Shown piece by piece: positions 1-6,189 of a stretch of DNA of 17,304 nt (position 1 is the stretch's first letter; every line of letters starts with the position of its first letter). The notes beneath the pieces were generated by a model that was not told the DNA's origin, searched no databases, and saw only the letters and a list, made by a program, of their open reading frames with translations. Position numbers and translations under genes: made by a program. Origin of the DNA: an uncultured Eubacterium sp. GTDB lineage: Bacteria > Bacillota > Clostridia > Lachnospirales > Lachnospiraceae. Location: positions 1 through 17,304 of the forward strand of contig CAMODP010000016.1 of the NCBI GenBank assembly GCA_946611445.1. Direction: 5' to 3'.

Positions 1-179
1 GTCCGGTGGACGTTCGTTTAGCGCCGACCGGAGCGGAGCGGAGACCTTCTCATAAGGAGAACTCCGTAGTTTCGAGCGGTACCCCGCGAAGAGGATTGCC
101 GGAACCCATGCGGATGTCGCGCAAAGCGACCGCAGGACAAAGACAGGAAACCACGGTGCAGACTGCGTTCATTGTCTAA
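1..179 (+). other. Unassigned left-edge segment, possibly 3' end of an ORF or a repeat
   Basis: Plus-strand frame 3 is open from the window edge to a TAA at 177-179 (58 codons), and its translation is rich in Arg, Ser and Thr. I do not recognise it. Positions 1-11 are self-complementary (GTCC-GGT-GGAC), as if the edge cuts through a hairpin, and 40-65 can fold (GGAG ... CTCC enclosing CCTT ... AAGG). This fits a structured or repeated element as well as it fits a coding end. No start codon, ribosome binding site or family motif is visible. The remaining bases to 232 hold only a weak CAGGC-ATCG-GCCTG hairpin (209-222) after the hisA stop and no T-tract terminator. Confidence 0.2.
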
Positions 180-232
180 AGCTCTCAAAGCCTGTAAATT
201 GTGTGAACCAGGCATCGGCCTGTACGGATCGC

Positions 233-1012
233 TCACGCACCGCGGCAAATCCGCAATACCTCCTCGAAGGCAAGCCCCCCTCCGAACAGGTCCAGGGCGC
301 TGCCGATGGTGACATGCAGACGTCCGTGCCCCGTCTCGCGGATCCACCGGAGGTCTTCATAGCTCCCGATTCCCCCGGCGTACGTGACAGGCACTTCCGT
401 GTGCTCTGCCAGGAGCTTCACGAGCGGGCGCTCCACGCCGGCGGCGCGGCCTTCCACGTCTGCCGCGTGGATGAGGAATTCATCGCAGAAGGAGGCCAGC
501 GTGCTGAGCGTCTCCGCCGTCACCTCCACATCCGTGAACCGCTGCCAGCGGTCTGTGACAATATAGTAGCTGCCGTCTCTGCTGCGGCAGCTCAGATCCA
601 GCACCAGATGCTCCCGCCCGGTCTCCGCCTTCAGGCGCTCCAGGCGTTCCCAGTCGATGCGGCCTTCCCGGAAAACGTAGGAGGTGACGATCACATGGCC
701 GGCGCCGGCATCCAGGCAGTCCGCGGCGTTTTCCGCCGTGATGCCTCCCCCGATCTGCATGGCGCCCGGCCACGCGCGCAGGGCGGCAAAGGCCTGTTCT
801 CTTGTCGCTTCATAGTATGGTGAGGACGGCGGATTCAGCAGGATGATATGTCCGTTCGGCAGATCCAGGCTGCGGTACAGGCTGGCGTACCAGGCCGCGT
901 CCTTTTCTGAAACGAAATTCTCGGCGGCGGCGTCGCCCGTATCCCGCAGGGAGCCCCCGACGATCTGTTTTACTTTTCCGTTGTGAATGTCAATGCATGG
1001 GCGAAATTCCAT
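233..1012 (-). CDS. hisA: Phosphoribosylformimino-5-aminoimidazole carboxamide ribotide isomerase, eukaryotic (HIS6) type
   Basis: This (beta/alpha)8-barrel enzyme makes the fourth step of histidine synthesis, isomerising ProFAR to PRFAR in the cytoplasm. The 259-residue protein resembles yeast HIS6 more than ordinary bacterial HisA. Shared stretches are CIDIHNGKVKQIVGG (6-20), NFVSE (32-36), QIGGGI (86-91), VIVTS (107-111), LDLSCR (138-143), the long FLIHAADVEG (179-188), YAGG (211-214) and GSALDLFGG (237-245). Expected catalytic acids are Asp8 and Asp139; GGG 88-90 and GG 213-214 are phosphate-binding loops. Length is normal for the eukaryotic type. The start is preceded by GGAGA about nine bases upstream. 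It stands alone, with no other his gene within the window. A weak promoter (TTGTGC-N17-TACTAT) can be read just upstream of the terminator at 1061-1090. Function is confident; the evolutionary origin is inferred. Confidence 0.93.
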   Translation of the reverse strand: MEFRPCIDIHNGKVKQIVGGSLRDTGDAAAENFVSEKDAAWYASLYRSLDLPNGHIILLNPPSSPYYEATREQAFAALRAWPGAMQIGGGITAENAADCLDAGAGHVIVTSYVFREGRIDWERLERLKAETGREHLVLDLSCRSRDGSYYIVTDRWQRFTDVEVTAETLSTLASFCDEFLIHAADVEGRAAGVERPLVKLLAEHTEVPVTYAGGIGSYEDLRWIRETGHGRLHVTIGSALDLFGGGLAFEEVLRICRGA

Positions 1013-1060
1013 GATACGTCTCCATACTGAAAATCAACATCTCCCGGCTTCGTACATGCC

Positions 1061-1090
1061 GAAAAGGCGGGAGATGGCTCCCGCCTTTTC
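1061..1090. terminator. Perfect 13-bp intrinsic terminator between the HTH gene and hisA
   Basis: Positions 1061-1073 pair perfectly with 1078-1090 around a 4-base loop. The outer end of the stem is an A4/T4 run, so it can act on either strand. It most simply ends transcription of the minus-strand HTH gene, 68 bases after its stop. A second perfect 9-bp pairing, 1038-1046 with 1068-1076, competes with it (see findings). Confidence 0.8.
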
Positions 1091-1158
1091 ATAGTATCAT
1101 TTTCCTTCATCCGGCACAACCGGAACTCACAGAAGAAGCACGCAGCAGCAGACCGGCC

Positions 1159-1374
1159 TCATTTATCTCGCATCACATACACCAGGTTTCTCCTGTCAAA
1201 GATCAATTCTCTGTCAAAGATTCGCTCCTCGGACAGATAGGCGCGGATATCATCCAGATCTCTCTGGATCGTGCGGATATCCACGCCGAACCGGTCCGCC
1301 TCTTCTGCTTTCACAATTCCTTTCCCCTGCCGCATCCGCTCATACATACTCAGCACCCTTACCGCTTTTGACAT
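1159..1374 (-). CDS. Small stand-alone HTH DNA-binding protein (WYL/DeoR-type N-terminal domain only)
   Basis: A 71-residue protein made almost entirely of an HTH_11-like winged helix. Its opening (MSKAVRVLSMYERMRQGK) and FGVDIRTIQRDLDDIRAYL stretch match the N-terminal domain of WYL-domain transcription regulators. It ends directly after the wing, with no WYL ligand-binding domain, and no remnant of one follows in any frame before the terminator. I chose the start at 1374 because GGAGGGACAG lies just upstream; the upstream ATG at 1443 would add 23 residues unlike the family. It may be a mini-regulator or the remnant of a truncated regulator. It is divergent from the moxR-led operon, so control of that operon or of itself is possible but unproven. 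Confidence 0.7.
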   Translation of the reverse strand: MSKAVRVLSMYERMRQGKGIVKAEEADRFGVDIRTIQRDLDDIRAYLSEERIFDRELIFDRRNLVYVMRDK

Positions 1375-1425
1375 TTTCCTGTCCCTCCGCACAGATTCAG
1401 CCCGGTTTTGTCCCGGATCAATACC

Positions 1426-1437
1426 ATCTGTACAGAT
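1426..1437. promoter_or_regulatory. 12-bp perfect palindrome, candidate operator
   Basis: ATCTGTACAGAT is a perfect dyad 52 bases upstream of the HTH start, in the divergent region facing the moxR operon. Dyads of this kind are typical dimer-binding sites. Its binding protein is unknown; the adjacent HTH protein is the obvious candidate. This rests on position and symmetry alone. Confidence 0.3.
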
Positions 1438-1563
1438 AGACACATGACGTCAGGGATTAGTTCAGGCATCCGTCACTTTTTTTCGGGAGACGGAAGCACA
1501 TGGACATTTACTGTCCTTTGCCTTCCCGATCGCCCTCTCCGGCTGGCTGTATACAGGGATTTA

Positions 1564-1572
1564 TGCTATAGT
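1564..1572 (+). promoter_or_regulatory. Candidate extended -10 promoter for the moxR operon
   Basis: TGC followed by TATAGT forms an extended -10 element (TGnTATAAT, five of six bases) about 50 bases before the moxR start. No good -35 lies 17 bases upstream, which extended -10 promoters tolerate. The rest of the divergent region (1375-1563) shows only small dyads. Confidence 0.4.
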
Positions 1573-1619
1573 TTTCTTGCAGGAAGACAGATTTAAAAAA
1601 CCGCTGAAGGGGTAGGGCC

Positions 1620-2564
1620 ATGGATACAAGAGTACAGCAGATCTGTGAGAGTGTCGGAAGTGTTATCGTCGGCAAGGATGCGGTCATCCGGCGCGTGCTG
1701 ATGGCCGTTCTGTCCGAGGGGCATATCCTGCTCGAGGATGTGCCGGGCACCGGAAAGACGACGCTGGCCATGGCTTTCGCCCGGGTTCTTGGTCTGGACA
1801 GCCGCCGCGTCCAGTTCAATCCGGATACGCTGCCCTCGGATATTACAGGCTTCTCCGTATATGACCATGTCACCGGGCAGCTGGTTTATCAGGAGGGCGC
1901 CGTCATGACGCATCTGCTTCTGGCTGATGAGATCAACCGTACCTCCAGCAAAACACAGGCGGCACTTCTGGAGGCAATGCAGGAGGGGCATGTCACGGTT
2001 GATGGCGTCACGCACCCACTTCCCGTCCCTTTTCTCGTAATTGCAACGCAGAATCCCGCCGGATCCGTAGGCACGCAGCTGCTGCCGAACGCGCAGCTGG
2101 ACCGTTTTCTGGTACGCCTGGCAATGGGATACCCGGAACGGGAAAGCCAGATCAGCATCATGAAGGACAGGCATACAGAGGATCCCCTGAACCGCTGCAC
2201 TGCCGTCATATCCCGCGGAGAATTTCTGGACATGGCGGAGACGGTCCGTCAGATCTTTGTCAGCGACCGGATCTATGCGTATGTCACAGATCTGATCGAG
2301 GCCACGCGCCTGCACCCGCTGGTAGATCTGGGCGTCAGTCCCAGAGGCGGCCTGGCGCTCTGCCGCATGGCCAAAGCCGCCGCCTTTGTGAATGGAAGAG
2401 ATTTCGTGATTCCGGAAGACGTGCGGGAAGTGTTTTCGGATGTCTGCGCCCACCGGCTGATCCTCTCCCCGCAGGCGCGTCTGCATGATCAGGATGCCGG
2501 CAGTATCCTCGCCGGCATTCTGAAAGCCGTTTCCGATCACGAGGTGGAAAATCTTTACCTGTAG
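1620..2564 (+). CDS. MoxR-family AAA+ ATPase
   Basis: Cytoplasmic AAA+ chaperone-like ATPase of 314 residues, the usual length for MoxR proteins. Walker A is GTGKTT (43-48), Walker B is LLLADE (99-104) followed by the MoxR-typical INRTSSKTQAALLEAMQE, sensor 1 lies in IATQNP (141-146) and sensor 2 in GVSPRGG (Arg242). All nucleotide-binding residues look intact. MoxR ATPases are thought to remodel or insert partner proteins, and are often encoded with DUF58 and transglutaminase-domain membrane proteins, as here: the DUF58 gene begins 14 bases after the stop. The start follows a GAAGGGG element. The physiological substrate of this copy cannot be read from sequence; an envelope role is inferred from neighbours. 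Confidence 0.93.
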   Translation: MDTRVQQICESVGSVIVGKDAVIRRVLMAVLSEGHILLEDVPGTGKTTLAMAFARVLGLDSRRVQFNPDTLPSDITGFSVYDHVTGQLVYQEGAVMTHLLLADEINRTSSKTQAALLEAMQEGHVTVDGVTHPLPVPFLVIATQNPAGSVGTQLLPNAQLDRFLVRLAMGYPERESQISIMKDRHTEDPLNRCTAVISRGEFLDMAETVRQIFVSDRIYAYVTDLIEATRLHPLVDLGVSPRGGLALCRMAKAAAFVNGRDFVIPEDVREVFSDVCAHRLILSPQARLHDQDAGSILAGILKAVSDHEVENLYL

Positions 2565-2578
2565 GACTTCTGAAAGAT

Positions 2579-3760
2579 ATGAAACAGAATGCTGCATCAT
2601 CCCATTTCAGGCAGGACAGACGGCGGCCTGCGGCCTGGTTTTTCTGGATTATCCTGCTTTTGCTGACCGGAGCTGCGGCGGTGTTCCGCGCATCAGTCCC
2701 TGTTGCTGCCGCTTTCCTGGTCTGCCTGCTGCTGCCCGGCATTTCTCTTTTTTTCAGCAGGCTTGTGCGGAAACATCTGTCCGCCGGGATCACACTGCCG
2801 CTCTCTGCGGCAAAGAACACGTACGCGGAAGGAATCCTCACACTCCGCAACGACGGCCTGCCGGCCTGCGGGAGGGTCTCCGTGCTTCTCACCGTCACCA
2901 ATGCGCTGACCGGGGAAGAGAGGAAACAGCAGCTTCTCCTGTCTGCCCCTTCCTTCGGAAGTGCTTCTGCGCAGTTTACAGTGTCCTCCGCCCACTGCGG
3001 CGCTCTGGAATGCACGGCTGCCGATGCGGTTCTGTACGACTGGTTCGGCCTGTTCCGTCTGCGTGCCTCCCTGCAGGCTTCCGGGACAGTTCTCATTCTT
3101 CCGGATACCTTTCCCGTGGAGATTCAGGATTCGCCGGTCTTCCCGCAGACAAGCAGCCCGGAAGAACAGGACAGCATCAGAGGAACGGAGGACCCGTCCG
3201 AGATCCGCGGTCTGCGGGAATATCGGGCAGGTGACCCGGTCAGACAGATCCACTGGAAGCTTTCCGCAAAGCAGCACATCCCGATTCTGAAGGAAAACGG
3301 CATGCCGGTCAGCCGCACCCTGCTGCTGTTCTGGGACAAAGTGCGCGGGACAGAGCCCGCTGTCACAGACGCCCTCGCCGAAGCGGTCTGTTCGCTTGCG
3401 CTCGGCCTGTGCAGGCAGCAGATCCCCTTCACATTCGGATGGCGGGGACAGGGCGGCACCGAACTTGAAATCATCTCAGATGAGGACACGGCTGTCCGGG
3501 CTGTTTCCCTGGCTCTCCGTCACGGATCCCGCCCCGGATCTCCGGAGAACTCCGGAGCGGACGAGCCCCTGACAGAGGCACAGGGCTACACGCGTGCACT
3601 CTGGTTTGCCGGGGCTTATCCTTTTGCCTCAGAGGCTTTCCTCTCCGCAGAGAGCATCGTCTATCTGTGCGGGAAAGAGCCTCCAGACCGCGGAAGCCGG
3701 CTCACCGTTTTCTTTTCACCGGAGGAAACCCGTGAGACACTGCGGCTGCTCAGACTTTGA
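2579..3760 (+). CDS. DUF58 domain membrane protein
   Basis: A 393-residue protein with two predicted membrane helices near the N-terminus (about 19-36 and 40-58). A beta-rich stretch follows, then the DUF58 core: EDPSEIRGLREYRAGDPVRQ and IHWKLSAK fall at about 203-231, the family's signature. DUF58 proteins often have a von Willebrand A-like fold and are the regular partners of MoxR ATPases. Spacing supports a single transcript: 14 bases after moxR, with AGGA overlapping the moxR stop as the probable ribosome binding site, and 34 bases before the transglutaminase gene. The C-terminal third (about 270-393) is variable. Biochemical function is unknown; a scaffold or client role for MoxR is inference from conserved gene order. 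Confidence 0.9.
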   Translation: MKQNAASSHFRQDRRRPAAWFFWIILLLLTGAAAVFRASVPVAAAFLVCLLLPGISLFFSRLVRKHLSAGITLPLSAAKNTYAEGILTLRNDGLPACGRVSVLLTVTNALTGEERKQQLLLSAPSFGSASAQFTVSSAHCGALECTAADAVLYDWFGLFRLRASLQASGTVLILPDTFPVEIQDSPVFPQTSSPEEQDSIRGTEDPSEIRGLREYRAGDPVRQIHWKLSAKQHIPILKENGMPVSRTLLLFWDKVRGTEPAVTDALAEAVCSLALGLCRQQIPFTFGWRGQGGTELEIISDEDTAVRAVSLALRHGSRPGSPENSGADEPLTEAQGYTRALWFAGAYPFASEAFLSAESIVYLCGKEPPDRGSRLTVFFSPEETRETLRLLRL

Positions 3761-3794
3761 CCAGAACGATCAGTTGCTGCGGAAAGGAATCTTC

Positions 3795-6122
3795 ATGTCT
3801 TCTCTCACTGTTCAGATACGGCATATGGAAAGGGTCTCCCACCAGGAGCTCCTCCTTTCCATGCTTTCCGCCGCCTTCGGTATCGCAGGCTGTGCCGCTC
3901 TGTTCATCCCCTGCTTCCCGCACATACGGGAGCCCTGGTTCTTCTATGCGGTATGCGGAATCCTCCTGTCCTCTTTATTCTGCGTGCTGCACACTGCAGG
4001 CTGGGGAAAATATCTGGTGGTTTCCGTCAGTATCCTTGTTCTTCTGCTGTTTTTTATATTCTCTGGCGCCTTCAGAAACGGGCTTTTTCTGATGGCAAAC
4101 GATTTTCTCATCTTTCTGACCGGAAAAACCGGCCGCATTCATCCGTACTTCCGGACAGACGGTACCGCCGGTGTGCACCTTGTCACTGCCATTTATCTGA
4201 CACTCGGATCCATGATCGCTTCTTCCGAATCCTGCAGGAAACGCCTGTACAGTTTCATGCTGCTTCTTGCCTGTTCCGCTGTTTCTGCGGTCGGCGGATT
4301 CCCGTCCTCTTCCTGGGCTCTGCCCCTGTGCCTGGCCGCTCTTCTTGTCCGCCTTGCCGTCCCGCGTCGGCACGCCGCTGTCCTGCGCAGCTCCCGCGCC
4401 GGCTGGGCTGCCCTTCTTCTTCCGCTGTTTTTCGCTTTTGTTCTGGCCGCTGCCGCATGCGGATGCACCGCATTGCTGACGGAAAGCCGCTCTGCCGGCA
4501 CAGGTGCTGCCGCCGAAGCCATTCTCCGGCGTCTGCATGCCTTCCGGTTTGAGCCGGCAGAAAAGAACTGCATGCCGGAAGGCCGCCTGCTTCGCTACAG
4601 GCCGCCGGGCAGCGCAGAAGCGCCCATGCTCCGCGTATCTGTGAGCAGGCCCGAAAAGCTGTACCTCCGGGGTTTCACCGGAGATTCCTACGAGAACTCT
4701 GTGTGGTCCGGCCTGCGCAGCGACCAGAATATAGCCTTTGCCCCGCTCTTCTCCACTCTTCATGAAAACGGATTCTACGGGCAGGCCATGATCGCCTCCG
4801 CGGCGGAAGCCAGCCGGGAGGCCCGGACAGAGGAATTCTCTCTTCGAATCGTCCCGGCAGGCGCATGCCGGCAATACCGCTATCTGCCCTATGGTCTTAT
4901 CCGGTCCGGCATACTGGATCCCGCGTATATCGGCGATGCGGGGGCGCCGTATGCCTGGCAGGATCCGGAGAGCGGGCAGGAGATCCTTGTTTCCTGCCTC
5001 TCCGGGAGCCTTCCGGAGTGGTATGCACTGAGTCTCTCGATTGCGGGAGAGCTCACTTCCGCAGATCCGTCCGACCCGGAGGACAGTCCGGACGCGGCCG
5101 CCCGATTTCTGCGGCTGGAACAGGCATATTATGATTACGCGATGCAGACGGACAGACAGCTGTCTGAAGGAGCGGCGCTGATTTGCGGAGAAGTATTCGG
5201 AACCAAACCGGAGAGCAGGACGCTGCCGGAAATTCTGGATCTGGTTCGGCAGACGCTCGCAGACGGCTTCCGGTATGAGGAGAACCCTGCCTTCAGCGGC
5301 ACGGGTGCAGGTTCCGAAGGATCAACAGATGTACTGGCTGAGTTTCTGACCGCCAGGTACGGGGCTTCGGTCCACTATGCCACGGCTGCAGCGGTCATGC
5401 TCCGCTATCTCGGCGTCCCCGCCCGCTATGTGGAGGGATATCTCCTGACGGCCGAAGAAGCCTCTGCCGTCCCGGCCGGCGAAGAAATCACACTGACATC
5501 CGCACACGCACACGCCTGGGCAGAATTCTATCTCCGCGGCATCGGCTGGGTTCCCTTTGAGTCGGCGCCCGGCTTCATTGACAGCGACGAACTGGACCGG
5601 GTTCTCTCCCTTGCCGAAAAGGCAGAGCGCGGTGCCGGCGGCAGTCCCCTCTTTGCCCAGGCAGAACTCCGCTATGTTTCCGGCATTCACAATCCCGAGC
5701 CGGAGACGCATGAAAAACCGCTCCCGCTCCGCTGGAAACTGTCATATCTGCAGTTTGTTCTGCCCGTTCTGGCCGGCTTTCTGACTGCGCTGCTTCTGCT
5801 CATCTTTCTCCGACGCCAGGATGCCTATCACCAGGCCATGCAGACGATCCGGAACGCACGGACGGCCGGAAAGTATGCGCGTGCCATTGCCCTGGAATAC
5901 GGCTATGCTTCCTTCCTGCTGAAAAAAGCCGGCATTCCCGCCCCGCCCGGTCTGGAACGTATGCAGCAGCTGAACAGGGAAGCGCGCTTCAGTTCGCACA
6001 GCCTCTCTGCGGAGGATCTGCAGGAAGCGGAGCAGTACACCAGCGAAATCCTCAGGCTCTGCCGCGGAAAATGGTCTCTGCGGGAGCGCCTGTACTACCG
6101 GTGGTTCCGCCGGATCATATGA
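3795..6122 (+). CDS. Multipass membrane protein with transglutaminase-like (TgpA-type) domain, catalytic Cys apparently replaced by Ser
   Basis: A 775-residue protein built like TgpA/DUF3488 proteins: several N-terminal membrane helices (roughly 1-230), an extracytoplasmic region, a transglutaminase-like domain (about 470-595), one more membrane helix (YLQFVLPVLAGFLTALLLLI) and a cytoplasmic tail of about 100 residues. In the core, GASVHYATAAAVMLR is followed by GVPARYVEGY, then HAHAWAEFY (His573) and GWVPFESAPGF (Glu589). The family normally has G-x-C-x-H/F-A, so the nucleophile position reads Ser525 (codon TCG). I chose the start at 3795 because AAAGGAA lies just upstream. An earlier ATG at 3594 would overlap the DUF58 gene by 167 bases and add unrelated residues. 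It may process or sense cell-wall peptides, or be a non-catalytic binding protein. Confidence 0.85.
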   Translation: MSSLTVQIRHMERVSHQELLLSMLSAAFGIAGCAALFIPCFPHIREPWFFYAVCGILLSSLFCVLHTAGWGKYLVVSVSILVLLLFFIFSGAFRNGLFLMANDFLIFLTGKTGRIHPYFRTDGTAGVHLVTAIYLTLGSMIASSESCRKRLYSFMLLLACSAVSAVGGFPSSSWALPLCLAALLVRLAVPRRHAAVLRSSRAGWAALLLPLFFAFVLAAAACGCTALLTESRSAGTGAAAEAILRRLHAFRFEPAEKNCMPEGRLLRYRPPGSAEAPMLRVSVSRPEKLYLRGFTGDSYENSVWSGLRSDQNIAFAPLFSTLHENGFYGQAMIASAAEASREARTEEFSLRIVPAGACRQYRYLPYGLIRSGILDPAYIGDAGAPYAWQDPESGQEILVSCLSGSLPEWYALSLSIAGELTSADPSDPEDSPDAAARFLRLEQAYYDYAMQTDRQLSEGAALICGEVFGTKPESRTLPEILDLVRQTLADGFRYEENPAFSGTGAGSEGSTDVLAEFLTARYGASVHYATAAAVMLRYLGVPARYVEGYLLTAEEASAVPAGEEITLTSAHAHAWAEFYLRGIGWVPFESAPGFIDSDELDRVLSLAEKAERGAGGSPLFAQAELRYVSGIHNPEPETHEKPLPLRWKLSYLQFVLPVLAGFLTALLLLIFLRRQDAYHQAMQTIRNARTAGKYARAIALEYGYASFLLKKAGIPAPPGLERMQQLNREARFSSHSLSAEDLQEAEQYTSEILRLCRGKWSLRERLYYRWFRRII

Positions 6123-6189
6123 TGATTACAACGCCCAAAGTACTGAACCCACGCAGACCCGGCATTCGAAAAAGAAGGAAAATCCGCAC

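Noticed and set aside
203..823. 206-codon plus-strand open frame opposite hisA
   Set aside because: It lies entirely over the recognisable HIS6-type isomerase and has no ribosome binding site or motif.
2335..3277. Minus-strand open frames opposite moxR and DUF58
   Set aside because: They are Arg/Ser-rich shadows across two recognisable plus-strand genes.
3594..3794. Upstream ATG giving an 842-residue transglutaminase protein
   Set aside because: It would overlap the DUF58 gene by 167 bases and add Arg/Ser-rich residues unlike the family; the ATG at 3795 has an AAAGGAA site and is followed by membrane helices.
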